64,000 nucleotides of DNA, from positions 51,026,001 through 51,090,000 of the forward strand of contig CM034546.1 of the NCBI GenBank assembly GCA_020055645.1. The letters run 5' to 3'. A program made the translations under genes and the position numbers. Below are positions 12,624 through 24,182 of this stretch, one piece after another (positions within the stretch are counted from its first letter, which is position 1; each line of letters starts with the position of its first letter). This stretch comes from Tomocerus qinae (taxonomy: Eukaryota > Arthropoda > Collembola > Entomobryomorpha > Tomoceridae). The notes under the pieces are model-generated. The model saw nothing but the letters and a program-made list of their open reading frames with translations, was not told the DNA's origin and searched no databases.

Positions 12624-13999
12624 TTGCAAATTTGCATTTTCATACGATTATTACACAAACATCGTCTATCCATACAGTAAATACAGTATGATTATTAACA
12701 CGATGAATCATTTTGAGTGTTTATTTAAGATTTAATTCTCACATTTAACGATGTCCAATTTTATTTTATAATATGATCGATTTAATTTTATCCATTTATA
12801 ACAATAATTGCATGTAATATTTAAATTATAGTTTTAATTTTAAAAAAAGAACTGTAATATCTACGTAATTTTAGTTTTGTTTTGATATGTTGGCGATGAA
12901 CTGTAAGCCGATTGAAGTATCGCATCCCTAACCAAGTAAAACTACAGGGACTTTTAAGCCAATAAAATCATTCGCTGCACTAATGCGCCTAATTAACCAA
13001 TTATCATTATCCATTTAGTGTAGGTCACCTTTATGGCTGCAATTATTCAGACATGTATGAAAAATGTGCCTAAACAGGTTGCAAACGTTTTACTTTTTAC
13101 TGGGGGAAGTTTGTTATGGAGAGAAGGATTTGATTTAGAATAAAAATATTACCGATACACTGACCTATTACCTGATGAATAGGAACAATAGATGTTTAGT
13201 AGATGTAACAGATGTTTAGTAAAACGTACAACGCATTGACCATGCATTGTACTAGTTAATAAATGCAGTAAGACTAATAAATAGAGGTCGTATAATAATA
13301 TACCTAATAATCATTACGTAATTATATAGTACAATAATAGGTAATAGGTATAATAAAACATTTATTGTGCTTTATATTATATTTAGTTATGCCGTCCTGA
13401 TTAATATATAATCGGCGGTGTCATTATATCCGATAAAGAAGGCAATACTAAGGGATTAGACTTAATTTCCGTTTACTTGGCCTCAATTTTTTTGACATAT
13501 CATTGCCATTAATTGTCACTTTCACTGGTACATGCTGATTGATTTTATATATCTGTTCCAACAGGTAAAGTAAGTAATTTCTTATTATACAATTCCCAGT
13601 AATAATTTGTTTGATAAGATAAGACTTTTTATAGGTACAAATTAACTTTCAATGAAGTCCAGAGAATACATGAAAGTCCATTATTTACCGCAACCTACAT
13701 GTATGAGGACGCCGACGAAATTATATAGGCAATTGGGTTAACACTATTATTGTGCAATTAACGAATCGCCAAAGATCCTAGTAACAGTTTATTGCACTGA
13801 CGTAATTGAATTGATAAATGAAATATTTGTATTTTCAATAACTTCTCTGTTTCATGTTTATAAACATTTTATTTGAAAAGCAAAAGTATTCACATAAGAA
13901 TATCCATTAAGCAATTTTGAAGAAAGAGGCTTAGTTAAATAGTTTACATAGAAAACTACATTACAGGGATAATTTCCAGTTTCAGGGCACACTTTAATT
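12624..13999. other. Intergenic between GT92 and FkbM copy 1
   Basis: AT-rich, without a supported gene. From about 13,730 the sequence resembles that upstream of the second FkbM gene (about 19,535 on; GGGTTAACACTAT shared), so the promoter was duplicated with the gene. Confidence 0.5.
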
Positions 14000-15565
14000 A
14001 TGAAAACACGGATTGTTATCGGTCTTAGTGGGTTAGCTGTTCTCATTTACATCATTTCATGGTTCTCCTTTCCAAAACTACGATATAAAAGTTCAACGTT
14101 GGACAACAGAGAGCGTTTAAATAGTTGTATAACAAAAATAAGAATTAAATAAGAAATAAAAATGCTTTAACAATCCAAATTTGTTTTGGGCAGGAATAAT
14201 TATGTGTAACTATTGCAGGTACACGAGATATTTTAAAAGGGCCTCCATTACAAAACGATTCATGTCTTGTCAGTATTATAAGGTAAAGTTTAAAAAGAAT
14301 TCTTTACAATGGCATTCGGTTAAATTATCCTGTAACCATCTTTATGGGAAAATAGAGATACCACTTAATATATTAATACTTCAATCCCTAGTCCCTAGTA
14401 TATTATATGGATAAGTGATAATCATAACTCCAGCAAATTAAAATTAAAGTAATTTTGGGGTTAATATATAGGAAAAAGTATCTTATCCTACCCTCAACAA
14501 AACCCTACACTTTGTTAAATAAGAAATTTGAATTTCACACAAGGGATGCCAAAAAAGAAGTTATTGAAAAATACACGGATACAAAAAATAAGGTAAGCTT
14601 TCTTCATAATATTAATACACCATTTAAATTAATGGTACCTAAATTGAATTTAATTCTTGAGAAACGAAAAGATGCGATATTGTTAAGTAAGTACGAAGTT
14701 AGTACTAATACATTTTACATTTAAAGTATGCATGGGTTTAAAAGTTTCATTTTTATGTAACTTGTGAAACAGAACGGATTTTTTATTGAATGTGGTGCGA
14801 ATGATGGGGAATTTCTCTCAAATACTCTTGAAGTCGAAATGGAATACGGCTGGACCGGATTACTGATAGAAGCCAATCCAGAAGCGTTTGCAAAATTGAA
14901 AACAAAAAACAGAAAGTCTTGGTTGATAAATGCATGTCTATCTCCAGTGCCTTTTGCAACTCAGGTAAGCATAGACACATTCCGCACAACGATGAACATT
15001 CGCTATTCCAGTTTTAAATTTTATGAATTTGATTTATAATAGCTGACGTTTTATAAAAATCCAAAAAATTCTGGCGTGAGTGGATTGAATTACCGATCAT
15101 CACACGGAGCGACAGTGGGAGAAGTTTTGCAGTGCTTTCCCTTGTATTCCATTTTGTACGCTCTGAACGTAACCGTTGTGGATTATTTCAGTTTGGATAT
15201 TGAAGGACGGGAATTAGATATTTTACGAACTATTCCGTTCGACATGGTAACATTCAAGGTATACTTGTTTACAGTAATCTAATTACTTTATATTACCTTG
15301 TCTTTTATGGGCTAATATTACAAAATGTCATGCATAATAATATTATCCCAGTTTTATATTGAAATCACGAATGTTAATATTTGCGCAAACTATAACAAAG
15401 GTCTTATCTGTGGAGCATTGGACTGTTCCTGGTGGAAGAGCAGCAGTGCAGGCATTTTTGGAATCCCAAGGATACACATTCATCGAAGAAATAAATAACA
15501 GATGGACCCATGATGGTATTTATGTCCATAATAGCACATTAACCGGAACCGTTTTGGAAAACTAA
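14000..15565 (+). CDS. FkbM-domain methyltransferase-like type II membrane protein, copy 1
   Basis: Six exons: 14,000 to about 14,123 or 14,126 (both candidate donors give the required phase), 14,219-14,282, 14,472-14,592, 14,773-14,964, 15,043-15,258 and 15,401-15,565; about 294 residues. An N-terminal signal anchor (IVIGLSGLAVLIYIISWF) puts the enzyme in the secretory pathway. FkbM hallmarks are FFIECGANDGEFLSNTL (the glycine-rich S-adenosylmethionine loop), TGLLIEANPEAF and DYFSLDIEGRELDILRTI. The last exon encodes VLSVEHWTVPGG and HDGIYVHNSTLTG. Animal relatives such as Star and other FkbM proteins are poorly understood and some may not be catalytic; the SAM loop here is intact. Nearly identical to the copy at 19,775, so a recent tandem duplicate. 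Confidence 0.9.
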
Positions 15566-16224
15566 GTGCTCCTTTAATTATTTTAATTTAAATATGATTG
15601 TAAATCAGTTATTATCAGTTTAAAAAAATGAATCAATTTCAGCTACACCATTCCATCGTTATTACTATCAGTCATGACTGACTCTATTTTTATATTTGGC
15701 TTTTAATTCAATATATTTTTTGTAAGTACTTAGAGCCATTTATGCAAACTATTATTATTAGTATTTACTAGAAATTCTACCATTTTACCGATGGGTTCAG
15801 TATTTAGTTTGATTTCATAGTTCTTGAGGCGACCCTTCGAACGGTAAATATAAGCCTTCCCAATGTAGCTACACGGCAAGTATTTATTTCAGGTTCGAAA
15901 GTTCATCATAAACGACACCTTTTATTATGATTTGTGGCACTGTGTCTCTCATATGTCCTCAGGAACCACATTATGGATTTTTGTCCAAGGCTACACACCT
16001 TTGTCTATGTATAAACCGATATAAACGGAGCACCATCACTAAAAAATCATAATAGTAAATAATATCACAGACTAAAATCACATTTTGTATTTTATGGCTT
16101 GAAAATTAATCAACGTGTGACAAGGGTCACAAGTCACAAAGAAATGATGCCATTTTAGTTGTGGGTTTTATATTCACAGTTGAAAATTTCATATTTTATG
16201 ATATCAGTTGATAGGCCTTGAAAC
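15566..16224. repeat. 3' flank duplicated with the FkbM gene
   Basis: This stretch matches 23,368-24,182 downstream of copy 2 with small indels, down to GTTGATAGGCCTTGAAACA. After that, at about 16,224 versus about 24,182, the two diverge. That is the right breakpoint of the tandem duplication. Copy 1 has an ionotropic-receptor relic immediately after it. Confidence 0.8.
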
Positions 16225-16239
16225 AGGCTTTCGAACTAC

Positions 16240-16670
16240 TACTAACTACGAAATGCGGATAAGAAATACAGACGAAAAGTAATACTTAGGCAACTAGCAC
16301 AAACTCACAAGTGTCTACCTAGTTCTCCAAATTCGAGCAACCAACACTGGATTTCCAACTATGATAAATCTGTATTTCTTGGGAAGGAAGACGATTTGCA
16401 TGAGTTCATTAATGAATCTAATTGGAGACTTTAAAATAGTTCGTTTAAAGAAAAGGTTGTATCGAGGAGAATTGGATAGCAGTTTGAGGTAGAAAATCAG
16501 GAATTTCATTTTCACAGCAGAAAAGAACAACATCTAAAGACTACCGTAGGACTATTGGATGACCACATAAACCAGAGACTTAAAGCAATTCTCTATACGA
16601 CGAGTGGAAAATGTTTTGGGAAATTAAAAAATTTGTCACATGTTGCTATTGTCACATTGAATAATTTGGG
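16240..16670 (+). pseudogene. Ionotropic receptor C-terminal fragment, dead
   Basis: The plus strand encodes NADKKYRRKVILRQLAQTHK, then NQHWISNYDKSVFLGKEDDL and HEFINESNWRL followed by a stop. After frameshifts come VENQEFHFHSRKEQ, LLDDHINQRLKA and a broken copy of the region before TM3. This lines up with the last exon of the receptor at 28,642-31,380 (KYGRTKVLRQLAQTHKFP, SAFLGKEEDLLEFINESNWR, SYTNRRLKAF). No upstream pore exon is visible. It is a degenerate copy on the opposite strand from the intact gene. Confidence 0.85.
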
Positions 16671-16899
16671 AAATTATTTTAAGTGGGCACCATACGTTAG
16701 TCACTAAGACTATGTATCACTCAATTTTATTTATTATATCACCCGTTATTACGTGGAGTAACTCAATAGAAACCAATTTATAGTAGTTCATTCCTTTTTG
16801 GTTAAAGTAAAGAAACAGTAACTAAATGGTACAGTAGTCATTAAATTTGATCATCTATAACCTTCCTATACACAATTTACATACAAAAGATGTAATATC

Positions 16900-17540
16900 T
16901 ATATAATAATAATAATTTAAAATGGCGAGAATTTTTAAAATGACGAAATTTTTTAAAATGACGTTTATAGATTTAAAACAACGGAGTTATTCAAACTGAA
17001 GGGATGATTCTAAACGACAAAATTATTTAAAACAACGGGGTTATTTAAAATGACATCTATTTAAAATGTGGGGTCATTTACAATGACACTTATTTAAAAT
17101 GTGGGGTAATTTGCCATGACGTCTATTTAAAATGACGGGGTCATTTAAATGACGTGTATTTAAAATGACGGGGTCATTTAAATGACGTCTATTTAAAATA
17201 AATGGCGGGGTCATTTACAATGACCTCTATTTAAAATAAATAGCGGGGTCATTTACAATGACGTCCATTTAAAATAAACGGCGGGGTCATTTACAATCAC
17301 GTCTATTTAAAATGACGGGGTCATTTGCAATGGCGGGGTCATTTGCAATGGCGGGGTCATTTGCAACGACGTCTATTTTAAATGACGTGGTTATTTAAAA
17401 TGATAGGGTTATTTATTTAAAATGACTTCTATTTACAATGATAGGGTTATGTAAAATGACGTCTATTTACAATGATGTGGTAATGTAAAATGACGCGGGG
17501 TGATGTAAATTGACGGGGGGATTTAAAATTATATATTATG
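16900..17540. repeat. Irregular minisatellite of GGGGTCATTTAAAATGACGT-type units
   Basis: About 640 bp of variable-length units (roughly 20-45 bp) alternating ATTTAAAATGACG, GGGGTCATTT(A/G)CAATG and ACGTCTATTTAAAAT. Many units contain short inverted ATGAC/GTCAT pairs. No coding content. Confidence 0.85.
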
Positions 17541-17855
17541 TCCATATAATATTAATGATATAATAAAAATCAGGCGCTGATGAAGGACTTCAAACTTTAA
17601 TTTCGCTGTTTAGTTAATAGATGTTGAATTTGATACACTATTATTATGTTGATTCGATAAGTATTGTATTTGGTTCCCCGTCCGTAGGATGTTGTAGCAA
17701 TGCAGCAAGCAATGTTTTAAACATTTTACTCTGTTAATTTTCAAACTTTTTTAATGCATAATGCGTCCTCATGATCTCTGATCTACCGTCCCCATTAAGG
17801 GGTTACCCATTTTTCCCGTTCGGAGAACGGGCCTATTACTAGTATTATTATAAAT

Positions 17856-18007
17856 CAGGGCCGCAGCCAGAAAAAGATTTCGGTAGGGGGCAGAGAAATT
17901 TAAAAATGAAAATAAAACTATTTTCTCCTTAAAATTTTTGTGTATTAAGCCAAAAATTCCTTTTTTTCATCGATTTTAGAGGGACAGGTCCCCTGGCTGC
18001 GACCCTG
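17856..18007. mobile_element. hAT-like MITE, 152 bp, with 8-bp target duplication
   Basis: Terminal inverted repeats CAGGGCCGCAGCCAG and CTGGCTGCGACCCTG, flanked on both sides by the exact 8-bp repeat TTATAAAT (17,848-17,855 and 18,008-18,015). No coding capacity. The 8-bp duplication and CA-GG ends fit hAT-type non-autonomous elements. Confidence 0.85.
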
Positions 18008-18231
18008 TTATAAATATAAAAGATACTAATATAATATAATGTAATATAAAGGAAACATCATGATATAAATAACTCTAATTATAAAATTATACTTATGTTA
18101 CTAATCCTTAACATGAATACAATATAATATACTTACTGAATATTAATTACCATTTCCTGTTAGCTTAGTTTTAATAAAATGCTATTTATGTATGTCAGTT
18201 TACATTTCCTTTTGTTTGGTTCGGTTTTAAG

Positions 18232-18459
18232 CAAGGACGTATTTAGGGATGGGCTTTACGGGCTGAAGCCCCCCCCCCCCGAAATCCAAGAAAAAGGGAA
18301 TTTTTTCCTCAAAATAGTAAAAAATTTCGCGCTCCGCGCGATTATTTGCCATTTTTGACTTATTTCCTTCAAAAAATGTCAAAAATTGCGAATATATATA
18401 CTTTAAAAATCTATAGGAAATCTAGCCCCCTCCGAAACTCAGTTCTGCATACGTGCTTG
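18232..18459. mobile_element. hAT-like MITE, 228 bp, with 8-bp target duplication
   Basis: The ends CAAGGACGTATTTAG and TGCATACGTGCTTG are inverted copies, and GTTTTAAG is duplicated exactly at 18,224-18,231 and 18,460-18,467. The interior has a C-run and an AT-rich segment. Same family as the elements at 39,117 and 61,358. Confidence 0.88.
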
Positions 18460-19774
18460 GTTTTAAGTGTTGAATTACGTAGTCGGCAGATTCCAAAATA
18501 AAATAGGTAGTTTAGGATGTGATAAATAACAAACAAAGTTATATTGTTTTTGTTTTATATTCTTTATGTTGTCAATTATGCTATTCAGCTTTTCTCGAAC
18601 CAATCTAACCACAACAATTCAAAAGTTGTTATCTCTGTTACTTATTTGTATAGTTTTATTATCTGTCTGTCTGTCCGTCCGGTGTCCGACTATCCCTGCG
18701 TGAGATTGAGATTACTTACGAACATTTTGAGTTATATTATTCAAACTTTGAGGGTGCAACACTTAGGTGAAATGAAAGACCGGGTTTTAAAGTGGGTCTG
18801 ATCGGCCACACCTTCTGACATAAGGCAGGGGTTCAATCATTTAAAACAACTAAAAATTGACAAAACTTTTTTGGTTATTTTCTTTGTACAAAATGTTGTA
18901 ATGGCTTATTTGAACATTGACAGGTTTTGTTAACTGACAATATTTTTAGCTATCCCCGACGACAATGGAAGTTAAAACAACCAAAAATTGATGCAACATG
19001 GTACATTGTACAACGTCATGTTATAGCTAGATCGACACAGCCATGAACTAATTGCTACTAATGAACATGATACAGTACAGAAATCACTTTACAGGGTGAG
19101 TGAGGAAAAAACTGAAAAAGTTGTAACTTTAGTTTTATACATCATAAAATATCGTTTACGGGCTTGTTGGAAAGCTGAAAGATTCTGTTACACTTCTAAT
19201 AGACTAATAAGAATGAATATCTAGTGGTAGTGGTAAAGGTTCAAAGGGTTTTGGCTTAGTAGCTAGACAAACTCCTTAGCAATTAATATTTCTATGAATT
19301 AAATTTTCGTTTCTACTAATTATTGATGCTAAATGTTTCAACTTTAATTAATAAATTGGATTAGCAATGTGCATTAACCTCAATTAAAAAATGATGCTGT
19401 ACGTCACGTCATACTATTGCATTTCAATAGTTTATACAGCATTTGAGAAATTTACCGTATTTAAGACATGCGGCGTTAAAAACAAGTTTAATTGGACTTT
19501 ACCCTCTGTATGGACGTGTCATAAAATAAATAATTGGGTTAACACTATCATTATAAAGTTGAGGAATCACCAAAACTGTCAACATTTCGGTGCGGTGAAG
19601 TGAGTAACTTAATAAATTAAATATTTTTATTTTCAATAACTTCTCCACTTCAAACTAATTCAAAGTAACATATTTAAAAAAATTTATCACAGCAGATAAT
19701 AATTTACATACAAAACTACACAATAACAGAATAACACAGTACTCAGACTTGTTTATTTCCTGAATAGTTTAAAA
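18460..19774. other. Intergenic upstream of FkbM copy 2
   Basis: No supported gene. An 85-codon frame at 18,544-18,801 covers a CTGTCTGTCTGTCCGTCC stretch of dispersed-repeat appearance and is not called. From about 19,535 the sequence matches the region upstream of FkbM copy 1. Confidence 0.5.
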
Positions 19775-22700
19775 ATGAAAAGACTCATTATTGTTGGTGT
19801 TAGTGTAATGGCTGTTCTCATTTACATCCTTTCGTTTTTCTTGTTTCCAAGAATACGATCTGCAGCAAAGTCCGACAACGAAGACCCTTCCAATAGTTGT
19901 ACACCAAAAATAAAATTTTGTCAATATCCTTCAGCAACCCAAATTATTATTTTAATCCAGAATAATTATTCCATTTATTGTAGGTCTACTTCAGCTACGA
20001 GATGTTTTGAAAGGGCCACCATTGCAAAACGATTCATGCGTTGTTAGTATTATAAGGTAAAGTTTAACATTAAACAATATTTTTCTATAATGGGTCAAAT
20101 CATTTATCCAGATGTAAGGCAAATATTTGGATATAAATACTTAGGTTCTTTTACTTTTTAGATACCTTATTGGTTATTATGTTTACTCGTAAATAGAGAA
20201 TTTCATATATCTGCAATTTTGGATTTGTTTTATAACTTTCTATAGTTTCACTAACCAAATGCCACTGAATTAATCGCAAGAAAATCAATTCATAATCAGT
20301 TAGAAATAAATGTTTGTGATAGTATCTGGTCAAAAAATTACTCTATATAGTTTCATATAATTTTCATTAGTATAATTGGTTAAATTTCTACAGTCCTGCA
20401 AAAAATAACATAAAATTAATGCAGTCCACCATTTCAGCATCACTTTTGCTGATTTTGTCAATTTCGTGATGAAACAATATGTATGTGTTAGCGGCAATAA
20501 GTGAATTCAGGCATTAGGCCAAATGCCTAGGGATTAAGCTTAATTCCTAGGCATTAAGTTTAATGCCTAAAAATGCCCGGCATTAGGCCTAAAGACTAGT
20601 CTTTAAGCTTAAAGCCTAGGCATTAAGACTAATGCCTGAATTTTGCTCGGCATTAGCCTTAATTCCTGGTCTTATTGCCTGATTTGGATGGAAATGAAAG
20701 TAAACAACAAAAACTTAGGTCTAATACACACTTTCGCTGTGTATTCATGTAAAATATAAATGTATAATTATGTTCATCTTGGTAGGTAATACTAGTGTGC
20801 ACATGTAGAACATGAAAATGATTGAAAAAAAATCATCGCCAAAGAAATTGAACTTACTTATTTTTATTTCTGAAAATTTAATTATAAAATCTTGTCAGCA
20901 GAATAATGAGAAAAAAAGTTTTAAATGAGATCGGGTATAAAGTGTGAACAATGTCAACTAAAGAGAACAAGAGTTTCCAAATCAATTTTGGTGAAACCGA
21001 ATGTATAAAAATGTTTAAGCATTGCCTGGACGCAATGAAAAAAATGCAATTTTTTCTTAATACATCCCTTCCACCGTGACCGCTACAATGTGTGTATTAG
21101 TATTGTACAAAATGTGTGCGCATTAAAGCATTATAATGTCATACAAATCTTCCGTAGCAGAAAAGCATCTGTATTGTCCATGCTATATAACAAAGTAGTC
21201 ACTTCACCAGTTAGCATGATCTTTGAATTAGACAACTTTAAAATTCTTGAGATTGAAATACATTGAATCTTTCTTTTCTGTACTCTAAGAAATTTTCAGT
21301 CAAATTTGAGTAAACTGAACTCAACAACTGAGTTAAAAATGCGCCGACTGACATATTGAGTTTAATTTACTCAACATGGTGTATAAACGTATTACTCAAC
21401 TTTTGATTTAAGTTTTTACTCAATGCCAGAGTAAACATGTGCAAAAAGTATAACCCAATGCGGGTACCGAAGTCTTGCTCCTGCTCTATACTATCGAGGC
21501 ACATTACCACATTCCTACATTTGCTTGTTGTCAATACGGAAGAAATAGCCTGTACTTATTCCTTTCTCGGTAATGCTCAATATTTTGAGTATTATTAGTC
21601 CGATCATTGACTAATCAATTAGCAATGGTTGAGTAAATTATATCTAACCGTTGACGATAACAACAGTTTAATTAACCATTGCTAAAAATTTATACAACAA
21701 TGATTTAATAATCAGCAATGGTTGAGTAAATTATATTTAATCGTTGACGATAACAGCAATTTACTCATCCATTGCTAAAATATTATACAACAGTTGCACA
21801 TTCCAACTCATTGAGTTAGATTTAAACAACAGTTGTCAAAATTTTAGCCAAGGTTGATCAAAAAGCAGTTTACTCAACTGCTTGTGCTGAATTTTTTTTA
21901 GAGTGGGTCTCAATAAAAACTATTTAATTTCCTCATCATTCGTCTAACTAAAAGATTTGGATTTTCGCATGTTATACTATCTATTTTTTTCCATCATTTT
22001 CATGTTCTACATGTGCACATTAGTATTACCTTCCAAGTTGCACATATTATACATTTATATTTTACATGAATACACAGCGAAAGTGTGTATTAGACCTAAG
22101 TTTTTGTTGTTTACTTTCATTTCCATCCAAATCAGGCAATAAGACCAGGAATTAAGGCTAAAGCCGAGCAAAATTTAGGCATTAGTCTTAATGCCTAGGC
22201 TTTAAGCTTAAAAACTAGTCTTTAGGCCTAATGCCGGGCATTTTTAGGCATTAGGCTTATTGCCGCTAACATATGCATAATAACAATCGAAATTAACTAA
22301 CTTTTTGTCAATATACAGGGAAAAGTATCTTATCCCACCCTCTATAAAACCCTATTCTTTGCTAAAGGAGACGTTCAATAAATCTGAAACAAGGGATGCC
22401 ATAAAAAGAGCTATTGTAAACTATACGGATACAAAAAATAAGGTTGGATTTTGTCAAATCATAGTTCAACATAATACGTACGTTTAACTTCCTATAAATA
22501 ATATCATTTACATTTAAGTTATACAACAATATATTTTCAATTTTATAATAAACTTTGAAATAGAACGGATTTTTTATTGAATGTGGAGCGAATGATGGGG
22601 AATTTCTGTCAAATACTCTTGAAGTCGAAATGGAATACGGCTGGACCGGATTGCTGGTAGAAGCTAATCCGGAAGCTTTTGCAAAATTGGAAACAAAAAA

Positions 22701-23367
22701 CAGAAAGTCTTGGTTGATAAATGCATGTCTATCTCCCGTGCCTTTTGCAACACAAGTATATAAGCATATAGACCCATTCCGCACAACGATGAACATTGGC
22801 TATTCCAGTTTTAAATTATATTGGGTTGATTTATAATAGCTGACGTTTTATAAAAATCCAAAAAATTCTGGTGTGAGTGGATTGAATTACCGATCATCAC
22901 ACGGAGCGACAGTGGGAGAAGTTTTGCAGTGCTTTCCCTTGTATTCCATTTTATACGCTCTGAATATAACCGTCGTGGATTATTTCAGTCTGGATATTGA
23001 AGGACGGGAATTAGATATTTTACGAACTATTCCCTTCGACATGGTAACATTCAAGGTATACTTGTTTACAGTAATCCAATTATATTATTGTATTTGTTTT
23101 TTATGGGCTAACATTACAAAATGTCATGCTGTCATGCATAAATATTATCCCAGTTTTATAATGAAATAATGAATGTCAATGTTTGAACATACTATAATAA
23201 AGGTCTTATCTGTGGAGCATTGGCATGTTCCTGGTGGAAGAGCCACAATTCAGGCATTTTTGGAATCCCAAGGATACACATTCATCGAAGAAATAAATAA
23301 CAGATGGACCCATGATGGTATTTATGTCCATAATAGCACATTAACCGGAACAGTTTTGGAAAGCTAA
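19775..23367 (+). CDS. FkbM-domain methyltransferase-like type II membrane protein, copy 2
   Basis: Six exons as in copy 1: 19,775 to 19,895 or 19,898, 19,984-20,056, 22,319-22,442, 22,564-22,755, 22,840-23,055 and 23,203-23,367. Every junction keeps the phase used in copy 1, giving about 300 residues. The signal anchor is VMAVLIYILSFFLFP; the SAM loop is FFIECGANDGEFLSNTL; the core motif is DYFSLDIEGRELDILRTI. It differs mostly in the stem region (KYLIPPSIKPYSLLKETFNK versus KYLILPSTKPYTLLNKKFEF). Intron 2 is stretched to 2.3 kb by a 1.8-kb inverted-repeat element but the splice sites remain. No stop or frameshift was seen, so it is probably functional. Confidence 0.9.
20486..22271. mobile_element. 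1.8-kb element with about 300-bp inverted termini, inside FkbM copy 2 intron
   Basis: Left end TGTTAGCGGCAATAAG; right end its complement. The inverted arms (about 350 bp left, 290 bp right) are nearly identical, apart from about 57 extra bp near the left end made of GGCATTA/TAATGCC palindromes. The arms include a shared AACAACAAAAACTTAGGTCT segment. No transposase frame lies between them. Flanks TATGTATG and TATGCATA match at 6 of 8 positions, so a target duplication is possible but not exact. A second element is nested inside. Confidence 0.85.
21292..21904. mobile_element. Nested MITE-like element with TTGAGTAAA palindromic repeats
   Basis: Ends ACTCTAAGAAATTTTCAG and CTGAATTTTTTTTAGAGT are inverted. 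The inside holds repeated GTTGAGTAAATTATAT..TTACTCA hairpins, for example at 21,625-21,690 and 21,718-21,785. No coding frame. It sits between the arms of the 20,486-22,271 element. Confidence 0.6.
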
Positions 23368-24182
23368 TTGCTCCTTTGATTTTTTAAATTTAATTAGGAT
23401 TGTAAATCAGTTATCAGTTTAAAAAATTAATTAGTTTCAGCTACACCATTCCAACTTTATTAGTATCAGTCGGACTTTATTTTTGGCTTTTAATTCAATG
23501 TATTTTTTGTAAGTACTCTTAGGGCTATTTATATAAACTATTATTATTAGTATTTACTAGAAATTCTACCATTTTATTGATGGGTTCAGTATTTGATTGA
23601 ATTTCATAGTTCTTGAGGCGATCCTTCGAATGTTACAACACTTCTCAATGTACCGTCACGTCAAGTATTTATTTCAGGTTCGAAAGTTGAGGAGTCAAGT
23701 CATAACAAACGACACCATTTATAGTTTGTCCATTAAAAATGTGCACTGTTTTCGTAAATTTATGTGTACTGATTTCTGAACTGTAATTTGATAGTAATTG
23801 AATTTGCTATAGAAACTGTAGAATAACTGCCACTAACAGGTAGCTTAGCAATCTAAGTGACATTTTTTTTAGCAATTTAGCCTCTCAGAATAACAAAGTG
23901 CACATTTTTTATGGACAAACATTAGGTATGATAAATTGTGGCACTGTGTCTCTCATATAACCGCAGGAACCATATGATTTTGGATTTTTTTCAAAGGCTA
24001 CACATCATGGTCTATGTATAAAAGATATTGACGGAGCGCTAATTAAATAATAAAACACATTTTGTAATTTATGGCTTCAAAATTAATGAATATGTGACAT
24101 GGGTCACAAAGAAATGAGGTCATTTTCGTTGTTGGTTGAAAATTTCCTATATTATGATGCCAGTTGATAGGCCTTGAAACAT
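23368..24182. repeat. Second copy of the FkbM 3' flank
   Basis: Duplicate of 15,566-16,224, with additional short insertions between about 23,740 and 23,930. It ends at the same GGCCTTGAAACA breakpoint. Confidence 0.8.

Noticed and set aside
18544..18801. 85-residue frame with CTGTCTGTCCGTCC
   Set aside because: Low-complexity dispersed-repeat sequence, no conserved protein pattern.
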